Below are positions 13,338 to 20,712 of a stretch of DNA of 32,468 nt, piece by piece (the first letter of the stretch is position 1; each line of letters opens with the position of its first letter). The notes below the pieces were generated by a model. It was not told where the DNA came from and did no database searches. It saw only the letters and a program-made list of their open reading frames with translations. Location: assembly GCA_964645985.1 (NCBI GenBank), contig CAZYCC010000014.1, positions 1 to 32,468 on the forward strand. The letters run 5' to 3'. Origin of the DNA: CAZYCC01 sp964645985. Its GTDB lineage: Bacteria > Bacillota > Clostridia > Oscillospirales > CAG-272. The position numbers and the translations under genes were made by a program.

Positions 13338-15218
13338 CTATTCCCACTGCGAGCGATACAGCCCGCGGTAAAAGCCTCCCTCGCGTGAAAGAAGCTGCTC
13401 ATGGGTGCCGCGCTCGATAATTCGGCCGTCGCGCAGGACTAAAATTTGGTCGGCGTTTTGGATGGTGGAGAGGCGGTGCGCGATGACGAAAGAGGTGCGG
13501 CCGCGCATCAGCTCCGCCATCGCCGACTGAATCGCGCGCTCGGTGCGCGAGTCAACGCCCGAGGTCGCCTCATCGAGGATGAGCAGATGCGCGTGGGCGA
13601 CCATTGCGCGGGCGATGCAGAGCAGCTGCCGCTGCCCGCCCGAGAGGTTGACCCCGTCGTCGGTGAGGAGGGTGTCGTAGCCGTCCGGCAGGCTCTCGAT
13701 GTAGGACGCGATGTGCGCCGCCTCTGCGGCGCGCTCGACCTCCTCGCGCGTCGCGCCCTCGCGCCCGTAGGCGATGTTCTCGAAAATCGTCCCCTTAAAG
13801 AGCCATGTGTCCTGCAGCACCATCGTGTACGCCTCGCGCAAAGACGCGCGCGTGTAGGTGCGGCACTCCCGCGAGTCAACGAGGATTTCCCCTTCGCTTG
13901 CGTCGTAGAAGCGCATGAGCAGATTGATAATGGTCGTCTTCCCAGCGCCGGTCGGCCCAACGATGGCGATGGTCTTTCCGGCGGGCGCGTCGAGCGAGAT
14001 GTCGTGGAGGATCGTTGTCTCGGGGGTGTAGCCGAAGCTGATATGGCGCAGCGAGACCTCCCCGCGCGCGTTTGTGAGCACCGCCGCGCCGGCGGGATCG
14101 GGCGGCTCGGGCTGCTCATCGAGAACGCGGAAGACCCGCTCCGCCGCCGAGAACGCCGATTGCAGCTCGCTTAGAATATTGGCGAACTCATTGATGGGCC
14201 CCGCGAACTTGCGCGAATACTGCACGAACTGCGCCACGCCCCCTAAGGTGATAAAGAAGACTGACCCCGCTGCGACCGTCCCTCTTTGCGAAAAAAGATA
14301 GAGAATGCCGCCGAAGATCATGACGAGGGAGATCGACAGGTTGTTGATGAAGTTGACCGAGGGGCCCATTATCGCGGCGTAATAGTCGGCGTTGTAGTAG
14401 GCGTCCATCGCGTCGGCGTTGCGCTCGTTGAAGCGGCGGGAGATCTCCTCCTCGCGGTGATAGGCGTGAATGGAGCGGCAGCCCGAGAGCATCTCCTCGG
14501 CGTAGCCGTTGAGCTCGCCGAGCTTTTTCGATCGCGTGTGAAAGAGCGGGCGAATCTTCCTCGAGCGGTAGCGCGTGAAGAGAACCGAGATGGGGATGGT
14601 GACGGCGAAGACAGCGATCATCGGGGGCGAAATGCGCCACATAAAGACGAGCGAGCCAACGACCGTGTAGACGCTCGTCATAATCTGCACGAGGTCCTGC
14701 GAGAGCGAGGTGTTTATCGTGTCAATGTCATAGGAGATACGGCTGATGATGTCTCCCACCGGGTGGGTGTCGAAGTAGCCGACCGGCAAGGTCATCAGGC
14801 GCTCAAAGAGCTCCCCCCGCATCGTGCGCACAATCCTCTGCCCCATCACGACCATAATCGAGGCAAGCAGATAGGACAGAACCGCCGAGGCGGTGTAGCA
14901 GAGCAGCATTTTCAGCACGTTCGACCCGACCGCGGCAAAGTCAACCCCGCCGGGGGCGGCGAGTGCGTCGATGGCAACGCCGGAGTAGAGCGGCCCCATC
15001 AGCTGCAGCTGATTGGAGAGAAGCGTGAAGACGAGAGCCGGCAGGAAGAGGTACCAGAACCGCGCGACATACCGGCAGAGCCGCAGGAAAATCGAGCGGC
15101 GGGGTTTGCGCTCTCCCGCGGGGGAGGGCGCGGCGGTCGCGACATCGTGTCCGGGCAAAATAGCCTCCGGGAATGCGGAAAAGGAAAGGAGGGGGCGCGC
15201 GGGCGAGGCGGCGCGCAT
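13338..15218 (-). CDS. ABC exporter half-transporter, catalytic NBD
   Basis: 626 aa. Six-helix transmembrane domain (about 50-345) followed by an ATPase domain: Walker A GPTGAGKTT (421-429), Q-loop Q469, signature LSGGQ (525-529), Walker B LLILDE with catalytic E550, and switch H581. All catalytic residues are canonical. It follows the companion half at 15325-17046 and should form a heterodimer with it. The start is uncertain. The ATG at 15218 gives a low-complexity segment of about 40 residues before the first helix; a GTG at 15341, overlapping the end of the upstream gene, would add 41 more. The still longer reading frame to 15794 is the shadow of the upstream gene. Substrate unknown: drugs, lipids or peptides are all possible. 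Confidence 0.9.
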   Translation of the reverse strand: MRAASPARPLLSFSAFPEAILPGHDVATAAPSPAGERKPRRSIFLRLCRYVARFWYLFLPALVFTLLSNQLQLMGPLYSGVAIDALAAPGGVDFAAVGSNVLKMLLCYTASAVLSYLLASIMVVMGQRIVRTMRGELFERLMTLPVGYFDTHPVGDIISRISYDIDTINTSLSQDLVQIMTSVYTVVGSLVFMWRISPPMIAVFAVTIPISVLFTRYRSRKIRPLFHTRSKKLGELNGYAEEMLSGCRSIHAYHREEEISRRFNERNADAMDAYYNADYYAAIMGPSVNFINNLSISLVMIFGGILYLFSQRGTVAAGSVFFITLGGVAQFVQYSRKFAGPINEFANILSELQSAFSAAERVFRVLDEQPEPPDPAGAAVLTNARGEVSLRHISFGYTPETTILHDISLDAPAGKTIAIVGPTGAGKTTIINLLMRFYDASEGEILVDSRECRTYTRASLREAYTMVLQDTWLFKGTIFENIAYGREGATREEVERAAEAAHIASYIESLPDGYDTLLTDDGVNLSGGQRQLLCIARAMVAHAHLLILDEATSGVDSRTERAIQSAMAELMRGRTSFVIAHRLSTIQNADQILVLRDGRIIERGTHEQLLSREGGFYRGLYRSQWE

Positions 15219-15324
15219 TTTTTCATCGGCGCGCGCGGCATTTTCACTGAAAACAGATTGCCGCGGCGGAGTTCCCTCGGAAAACGGCGCGCTGCCGTTT
15301 TCGCCAAGAGCGGGAGGGACCCCC

Positions 15325-17046
15325 TCAGTCGAGGATGGCACCGCCCATCTGCGACTGCTCGATTTCGCGGTAGACCGGGCAGCTTTCGAGCAGCTGCTCG
15401 TGGCGCCCCGCGCCGATGACCTTCCCCTCGTCGAGGACGAGGATGAGGTCGCAGTTCTTGACGGAGCTGACGCGCTGGGCGACCGTGACGACCGTCGTGC
15501 CGCTTTCCTCGCGGGAGAGCGCTTCGCGCAGGGCGGCGTCGGTGCGGTAGTCGAGGGCGGAGCTGCTGTCGTCGAGGACGAGGATGTCGGGGTTCCCGGC
15601 GAGCGCGCGCGCGATGAGCAGGCGCTGCTTTTGCCCGCCCGAGATGTTCGTGCCGTGCGGGGAGAGGCGGTGCTCGTACCCCTCGGGGAAGGCGCGGATA
15701 AAGCTGTCCGCCTGCGCGATTCTCGCCGCGCGCACGACCGCCTCGTGCGGCAAATCCCGCCCAAAGCGAATGTTCTCCTCGATGCTGTCGGCAAAGAGAA
15801 AGTCCTTTTGCAGCGCGACGCCGAAGTAGCTGTAAAGGCGTTCCTTCTCTATGGTCTTGCAATTTTCGCCGTTTATGTAAATCTCGCCCTCGCCCGCGTC
15901 GTAGAAGCGCAGGAGCAGCCGCACGAGGGTCGATTTGCCCGAGCCTGTCGCGCCGATGATGCCGAGATGCCCGCCGCGCGGCAGGGAGAAGGAAACGTCC
16001 GAGAGCTGGTTCGTTTTTCCGGCGTAGGAGAAGGAAACCCGCTCGAAGAGAATGTGCGCGTCGGTCTCGCGGTCGGGGTAGCTCTCTTTTGGCAGAACCT
16101 TTATCTCGTCCTCGCTCGCGAGAACCTCGGCAATGCGCCTTGCCGACGCGTCGCTCTTGGTGTACATCACGAAGATGCGCGTCACCGCCATCATCGCCAT
16201 CGAGATCTGCGTGAAATACTGCATAAACGCGATGATCGTCTCGGGGGAGGAGCTGCCTCCGGCGACGAAGCGCGCGCCGAGCGCGATCACCGCGACGCTG
16301 CCGGCGTTCATAAAGAGGGTCATTAACGGGTTGACGCTGCCCATCGCAACGCCGGCACGCACCTCATCGCGCGAGAGGCGGCGATTGGCGCGCGCATAGC
16401 GGCGGCGCTCCGCCCCCTCCTTAGAGAGCGCCTTGATGACGCGAATGCCGCCCGCGTCCTCGCGCACGACCTGTATCATCCCGTCAAGAGACTTCTGCAC
16501 ACGCCCGTAGAGCGGCACGCCCGAGCGCCGAATGAGATAAATTGTCGCGAATATCACCGGCAGCAGGGCGATCATAACGAGCGACAGTTTCGCGTCCATA
16601 AAGAGGGTGATCGCGATGCCGCCGATCAGCATAATCGGCGCGCGCACGCCCATGCGCTGCATCATATTGATGAAGCCGTGGATGTTGTAGGTATCGGTGG
16701 TGATGCGCGACTCGAGTGAGGGGATGGTGAAGCGGTCGGTCTCGCGCGCCGAGAGGCGCAGGGTGTGTAGAAAGAGGTCGCGGCGCAGCTCCTCGGCGAA
16801 GTTGCGCGAGACGCGCGCCGCCATGCGGTTGGCGATGACATTGCCAATAAGCGCAATAGCGGCGCAGACGATCATTCCGCCGCCCCAAAGCAAAATATCC
16901 CCCACTCCTCTCGAGAGCACCTCCTCTAAGATATGCGAGAGGATATAGGGGATCAGCAGCTCGGCGAGCGTGGCGAGCGTCTTGATGGCGAACCCGCCGC
17001 CCATCCGCCCAAAATACGGCCGCAGGTAAGAGAGAACGACTTTCAA
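15325..17046 (-). CDS. ABC exporter half-transporter, degenerate NBD
   Basis: 573 aa, starting at TTG (17046) with GAGG 5 bases upstream and a good promoter just before. Helical domain about 15-300; ATPase domain with Walker A GATGSGKST (365-373), Q-loop Q413 and signature ISGGQ (468-472). Walker B is ILVLDD, with D493 in place of the catalytic Glu, and the switch His is replaced by Q524 (VAQRVS). This Asp/Gln pair is the known mark of the degenerate subunit in heterodimeric exporters such as TM287/288. The longer frame to 17448 runs through repeat DNA and its N-terminus matches nothing. It is the first gene of a two-gene operon. Confidence 0.92.
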   Translation of the reverse strand: MKVVLSYLRPYFGRMGGGFAIKTLATLAELLIPYILSHILEEVLSRGVGDILLWGGGMIVCAAIALIGNVIANRMAARVSRNFAEELRRDLFLHTLRLSARETDRFTIPSLESRITTDTYNIHGFINMMQRMGVRAPIMLIGGIAITLFMDAKLSLVMIALLPVIFATIYLIRRSGVPLYGRVQKSLDGMIQVVREDAGGIRVIKALSKEGAERRRYARANRRLSRDEVRAGVAMGSVNPLMTLFMNAGSVAVIALGARFVAGGSSSPETIIAFMQYFTQISMAMMAVTRIFVMYTKSDASARRIAEVLASEDEIKVLPKESYPDRETDAHILFERVSFSYAGKTNQLSDVSFSLPRGGHLGIIGATGSGKSTLVRLLLRFYDAGEGEIYINGENCKTIEKERLYSYFGVALQKDFLFADSIEENIRFGRDLPHEAVVRAARIAQADSFIRAFPEGYEHRLSPHGTNISGGQKQRLLIARALAGNPDILVLDDSSSALDYRTDAALREALSREESGTTVVTVAQRVSSVKNCDLILVLDEGKVIGAGRHEQLLESCPVYREIEQSQMGGAILD

Positions 17047-17067
17047 GAAAACCTCACAACAAACTAA

Positions 17068-17096
17068 AGTATAGCAGAAAACGCCGCGAGTGTCAA
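17068..17096 (-). promoter_or_regulatory. Promoter of the ABC exporter operon
   Basis: Read on the minus strand: TTGACA (17096-17091), 17-base spacer, TATACT (17073-17068), with TGC just before the -10 (extended form). It ends about 20 bases before the TTG start, so the leader is short. Confidence 0.85.
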
Positions 17097-17114
17097 GGAG
17101 GAGGGAGCGGAGGC

Positions 17115-17269
17115 GTACCCCGCGCCGCGCGGGAAACGAGCGGGGCAAGAGAAGCGCAGCGCCCGGGGCAGCCCCGTACTCCGCGCCCCGTGCGAGAAAC
17201 GAACTCGGCGGCAGTATTCCTCCGACTATATTAGGCAGTCCCGTATCCCATGCCGTGCGGGAAACGAAC
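17115..17269 (+). repeat. Three degenerate 27-29-bp repeats at array-like spacing
   Basis: Copies at 17115-17141, 17176-17204 and 17243-17269 share the frame GTAYYCC-RYGCC-GYG-GAAACGARC. The gaps are 34 and 38 bases. Copy 1 contains a perfect palindromic stem, CCCGCGC-C-GCGCGGG. Copies differ at many positions and no cas gene is in the window, so I do not call a CRISPR array. Confidence 0.45.
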
Positions 17270-17561
17270 AGCGCGGGGCGGGGATGACATCCCGGCGCGT
17301 GCCTCCCTCCCGCAAGCGGGGGATGGCGAGTCGCTTTGGCGAGGGGGGAGGGTTTGCGCCCGCTTTCTTCTCCCGCGAGCGGTGGGACGTCGAGGAGCGG
17401 GAAGGGAAGGGGGCGCGGCGTTTCCCGGGAAGCATTTGTGCGCCGCAAGCGTGCCGCGCCTTGCCCGTGCGGGGGTCGCCTTGCGCCGTCCCGGCGCTAT
17501 TGCGTGAGCGGCAGCCTTCGCCTCGGGAGAGCGCGCGCGCGGGGAACCCTTTTTCCCCATA
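17270..17561. other. Spacer between the exporter promoter and the tsf terminator
   Basis: GC-rich DNA with short inverted repeats (for example CCCGC-AA-GCGGG near 17310). No gene is supported. Open frames on either strand are arginine- and proline-rich without family features. Confidence 0.5.
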
Positions 17562-17591
17562 GCAAAACCCGCCCCGGGGGGCGGGTTTTGC
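17562..17591 (-). terminator. Intrinsic terminator of rpsB-tsf
   Basis: GCAAAACCCGCCC pairs perfectly with GGGCGGGTTTTGC over 13 bp around a 4-base loop. It ends 25 bases past the tsf stop and carries T4 on the minus-strand side. Confidence 0.8.
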
Positions 17592-17615
17592 GTATATTGC
17601 GTGCGCGCCTCGCGC

Positions 17616-18545
17616 TTATCCTTTGACCATTTTCTCGATTTCTGCGGCGAAGTCTTCTTCTTTTTTCTCAAGGCCTTCCCCGCGCTCATAGAGAAGGAAG
17701 GAGGTCACGGTGATCTTCCCGCCCAGCGCCTTGCCGCTCTGCTCGAGATATTTGCCGACCGAGAGGGCGTCGTCCTTGACGTAGGGCTGCTCGAGCAGGC
17801 AGACCCGCTCGTAGAAGTTCTTGCCCATCTTCCCGGCGACGATTTTCTTCAGCACGTCATCCGGCTTGCTCGCGAGCTTGGGGTCGCTCTTCGCCGCGGC
17901 GACTTGGATCGATAGCTCCTCCTCGACCGCGCTCTCGGGTACGTCCTCGCGCGCGACATAGGTCGGCGGGTTGCCCGCCGCCACCTGCAGGGCGATATTC
18001 TTCGCGACCTCGGGGAAGCCCGGCGCGGCGCTCGCCTCGGGCGCGTCGAAGGTGACGATGACTCCGGTCGTCCCGCCGCCGTGAATGTAGGTAGACATCG
18101 TTCCCTCGGCGGTGACGAAGCGGCGGATGCTGATCTTCTCGCCGATCATCGCGATTTTGTCGGTCAGCTCCTCGGCGACCGTGCGCTCGCCGCCGTCAAA
18201 GGGCTTAGCTTTGAGGTCCTCCACATCGGCGGGGCTTGTCGCGAGGATCGTGCGCAGCAGACCCTTGACGAACTCGCGGAAGGTCGCGTTTTTGGCGACA
18301 AAGTCTGTCTCGCTGTTGACCTCGATCATCGCGGCGCGCTCGTTCTCGACGAGGATGTCGACGATGCCCTCGGAGGCGATGCGCCCCTCTTTTTTCGCGG
18401 CGGTTGCGAGGCCCTTCTCGCGCAGGATCTTGACGGCGCGCTCCTCGTCGCCCTCCGCCTCCACGAGCGCCTTCTTGCAGTCCATCATGCCAAGACCGGT
18501 GCGCGCGCGCAGCGCCGCCACCTGTTTTGCGGTGATATTCGCCAT
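17616..18545 (-). CDS. tsf: Elongation factor Ts
   Basis: 309 aa, full-length bacterial type. EF-Ts exchanges GDP on EF-Tu. The N-terminal UBA-like domain is ITAKQVAALRARTGLGMMDCKKALVEAEGDEERAVKILREKG (about 4-45). The core contains SETDFVAKN (about 79-87), which contacts EF-Tu, and the C-terminus has the dimerisation core with DVPESAVEEE. The ATG at 18545 has GAAAGGA upstream. It is 72 bp behind rpsB in the usual rpsB-tsf order, and a terminator follows. Confidence 0.98.
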   Translation of the reverse strand: MANITAKQVAALRARTGLGMMDCKKALVEAEGDEERAVKILREKGLATAAKKEGRIASEGIVDILVENERAAMIEVNSETDFVAKNATFREFVKGLLRTILATSPADVEDLKAKPFDGGERTVAEELTDKIAMIGEKISIRRFVTAEGTMSTYIHGGGTTGVIVTFDAPEASAAPGFPEVAKNIALQVAAGNPPTYVAREDVPESAVEEELSIQVAAAKSDPKLASKPDDVLKKIVAGKMGKNFYERVCLLEQPYVKDDALSVGKYLEQSGKALGGKITVTSFLLYERGEGLEKKEEDFAAEIEKMVKG

Positions 18546-18617
18546 AGTTACGGAAATCCTTTCAAAAGTAGAGTATGGGGTGTGCCGCCGCCGCCCGGCG
18601 CGGCACCGCGAGGCGGC

Positions 18618-19361
18618 TTACTCCTGCGCCGTCTCCTCCGGCTCCTCGGCGACCTTGTCGGCGCCCTCCTCGGTGAGCTGCTCGCCTTGCCGCCCCTCGA
18701 TGAAGGCGTCGGCGAGGGTGGAGGTAAACAGACGAATGGCGCGGATCGCGTCATCGTTGCCGGGGATGACATAGTCAACCTCGTCCGGGTCGCAGTTGGT
18801 GTCGACGATGGCGATCACCGGGATACCGAGCTTCCTCGCCTCGAGCACCGCGATGTGCTCCTTGCCGGGGTCGACAACGAAGATGCAGGAGGGCAGGCGC
18901 TCCATCGTGCGGATGCCGCCGTAGCTGCGCTCGAGGTTGGACTTTTCTTTGAGCAGAGAGGCGACTTCCTTCTTCGGCAGAATATCCATCGTGCCGTCCT
19001 CTTGCATTTTCTGCAGATGGTTGAGGCGCGCGATCGATTTCTTAATCGTCTTGAAGTTGGTGAGCATCCCGCCCGGCCAGCGCATATTGACGTAATACTG
19101 CCCGCAGCGAATTGCCTCCTCGCGGATAGCGTCCGCCGCCTGCTTTTTCGTCCCGACGAAGAGCATCGTCCCGCCGTTTGCCGCGACATCGCGCACAAAG
19201 GCGTAGGCTTCGTCGAAGAGGCGCACGGTCTTGGTCAGGTCGATAATGTAGACCCCGTTGCGGTCGGTGAAGATGTAGGGCGCCATCTTGGGGTTCCACC
19301 GTCTTTTGAAATGCCCGAAGTGTACACCCGCCTCGAGCATCTGCTTCATGTTGAGAATCAT
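18618..19361 (-). CDS. rpsB: 30S ribosomal protein S2
   Basis: 247 aa, usual length. MKQMLEAGVHFGHFKRRWNPKMAPYIFTDRNGVYIIDLTKT is the conserved S2 start, and the rest follows the family, including MLFVGTKKQA, YVNMRWPGGMLTNFKTI and IPVIAIVDTNCDPDEVDYVIPGNDDAIRAI. The last 25 residues are an acidic tail, common in Bacillota S2. The ATG at 19361 has AAAGG upstream; a second ATG four codons on is possible. The promoter is at 19491-19519 and the leader contains two hairpins. Confidence 0.98.
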   Translation of the reverse strand: MILNMKQMLEAGVHFGHFKRRWNPKMAPYIFTDRNGVYIIDLTKTVRLFDEAYAFVRDVAANGGTMLFVGTKKQAADAIREEAIRCGQYYVNMRWPGGMLTNFKTIKKSIARLNHLQKMQEDGTMDILPKKEVASLLKEKSNLERSYGGIRTMERLPSCIFVVDPGKEHIAVLEARKLGIPVIAIVDTNCDPDEVDYVIPGNDDAIRAIRLFTSTLADAFIEGRQGEQLTEEGADKVAEEPEETAQE

Positions 19362-19376
19362 ATCTCACGCCTTTCT

Positions 19377-19446
19377 GCCGGTTTCTCCGGCTCCTCGGTT
19401 GTTCCTCCACGGGAAGGGCGCCGCAGCGCACCGAAGGATTCCCGTG
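19377..19446 (-). promoter_or_regulatory. Structured leader of rpsB-tsf, possible autoregulatory site
   Basis: Two stems lie between the promoter and the start. CACGGGAA (19439-19446 on the minus strand) pairs with TTCCCGTG over 8 bp, with an inner GGTGC/GCGCC stem; GCCGG-AGAAA-CCGGC (19377-19391) sits just before the ribosome-binding site. rpsB leaders are known targets of S2 feedback in some bacteria. That role here is inferred. Confidence 0.4.
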
Positions 19447-19490
19447 TGCGGTTTTTTCTCTTTCGCGAGAGATCCGCGAAAAAGCATTTT

Positions 19491-19519
19491 AGTATACCAC
19501 ACGCGCCCCGCCCGCGCAA
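19491..19519 (-). promoter_or_regulatory. Promoter of rpsB-tsf
   Basis: Read on the minus strand: TTGCGC (19519-19514), 17-base spacer, TATACT (19496-19491), preceded by TGTGG (extended -10). The leader to the rpsB start is about 120 bases. Confidence 0.75.
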
Positions 19520-19606
19520 GGGCGCGCTCCTCGCGGCGGCAAATTTTACATTTTGTTCACAGAGTAGAGCGGCGCGCCGCCGCGCCCGCTCACGGCAAGG
19601 GCTTGC

Positions 19607-19635
19607 TTGCAAGCGCGCGATAATTGTGATAAAAT
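19607..19635 (+). promoter_or_regulatory. Promoter of tatD
   Basis: TTGCAA (19607-19612), 17-base spacer, TAAAAT (19630-19635), preceded by TGTGA (extended -10). It is divergent from the rpsB promoter and gives a leader of about 120 bases. Confidence 0.65.
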
Positions 19636-19764
19636 ACCCGCGCAATCGTATGCTCTCGCGCCGCGGGGAGAGCGATCGCGCGGGGGGTTCGCGGCGCGCC
19701 GCCTTATGCCGTTATCGCGCCGGATTTCATCGCACCGCCTCTCTTGCAGCACTTCGGAGGACTT

Positions 19765-20571
19765 ATGCCGCTTGTCGACTGCCACGCGCACTATACCGAC
19801 GCGCGCTTTGCCGATCCCACCTTCCCGCGCGGGCGCGAGGGGCTGCTCGAGGACATTTTCGCCGCCGGGGAGATTTCCGCCATTCTTGACGCGGGGACAG
19901 ATCTGCCCTCCTCGCGCGCGTCTGTCGCGCTTGCCGCGCGCTATGAGAGGATGTACGCGGCAGTCGGCATTCACCCAGAGGACTGCGGTTCGGTCACGCC
20001 GCAGGCCCTGCCGGCGGCGCTCGATGAACTGCGGCAGCTCGCGCGCGGGGAAAAGGTCGTCGCGATCGGGGAGATCGGGCTCGACTACTACCGCGAGAGC
20101 AATCCCCCGCGCGAATGGCAAAAGATCGTCTTCGAGGCGCAGCTGGACCTCGCCGAGGAGCTCTCGCTCCCGGTCGTCGTCCATGACCGCGAGGCGCACG
20201 GCGACACGCTCGCGCTGCTCTCCCGCCACGCGGGGGTGCGGGGGCTGCTGCACTCCTTCTCGGGCAGCCGCGAGATGGCGCGGGAGCTGCTGCCGCTCGG
20301 GTGGTATTTTTCCTTCTCGGGTACTCTTACCTTCAAGAACGCGGTAAAGCCTGGGGAGACGCTGCACGCTCTTCCGCTCGAGCGCATTCTCACCGAGACC
20401 GACTGCCCCTATCTCACCCCGGTCCCGCACCGCGGGCAGATCAACCACTCGGGCTATCTGCACTACACAGCGGAAAAAGAGGCGCAGCTCCTCGGCATAC
20501 CCTATGAGGATTTCTGCGCCGCGACCATCGCGAACGCGCGCTCCCTCTTTGGCATTCCGGTAGATACCTGA
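19765..20571 (+). CDS. tatD: TatD-family metal-dependent DNase
   Basis: 268 aa, usual length. It is a TIM-barrel hydrolase of the amidohydrolase superfamily, with 3'-5' exonuclease activity known in the family. The metal ligands are all present: H7 and H9 (DCHAH), E103 (IGEIGLDYY), H140 (VVVHDREAH), H163 (LHSFSGS) and D213 (TETDCPYLTP). The ATG at 19765 has GGAGGA at 19756-19761, a 3-4 base gap. It has its own promoter. A 7-bp hairpin without a T-run (CGCGGGG-CGTT-CCCCGCG, 20575-20592) follows the stop. Confidence 0.93.
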   Translation: MPLVDCHAHYTDARFADPTFPRGREGLLEDIFAAGEISAILDAGTDLPSSRASVALAARYERMYAAVGIHPEDCGSVTPQALPAALDELRQLARGEKVVAIGEIGLDYYRESNPPREWQKIVFEAQLDLAEELSLPVVVHDREAHGDTLALLSRHAGVRGLLHSFSGSREMARELLPLGWYFSFSGTLTFKNAVKPGETLHALPLERILTETDCPYLTPVPHRGQINHSGYLHYTAEKEAQLLGIPYEDFCAATIANARSLFGIPVDT

Positions 20572-20626
20572 GCGCGCGGGGCGTTCCCCGCGAACCCCCC
20601 GGCGCGGCGGAGCCCCCCGGGCGCGC

Positions 20627-20655
20627 TTGCATTCGCGCGGCGAATGTGGTATATT
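20627..20655 (+). promoter_or_regulatory. Promoter of the CobW GTPase gene with embedded palindromic operator
   Basis: TTGCAT (20627-20632), 17-base spacer, TATATT (20650-20655) after TGTGG. The spacer is occupied by the palindrome CATTCGCGCGGCGAATG (20630-20646), with 7-bp arms and a 3-base centre. A bound regulator would cover both promoter boxes. It resembles the palindrome at 1223-1236. Confidence 0.65.
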
Positions 20656-20712
20656 GGGGGGTGGATTTTGCGGGGGTTACCCTTATTTTTCATGAGAAAG
20701 CAGGTGTACGGT

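Noticed and set aside
15219..15794. N-terminal extension of the second exporter gene to 818 aa
   Set aside because: This part is a Ser/Arg-rich shadow of the upstream ABC gene read in another frame; the real ATPase domain of that gene covers it.
17115..17269. Active CRISPR array
   Set aside because: Only three repeats, many mismatches between them and no cas gene in the window.
17047..17448. N-terminal extension of the first exporter gene to 707 aa
   Set aside because: It runs through repeats and over the promoter at 17068-17096, and matches no ABC N-terminus. TTG at 17046 has a proper ribosome site.
18081..19889. 602-codon plus-strand open frame over tsf and rpsB
   Set aside because: It is the antisense shadow of two unmistakable genes, a common effect in GC-rich DNA.
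20575..20592. Terminator after tatD
   Set aside because: A perfect 7-bp hairpin is there but no T-run follows it on either strand.
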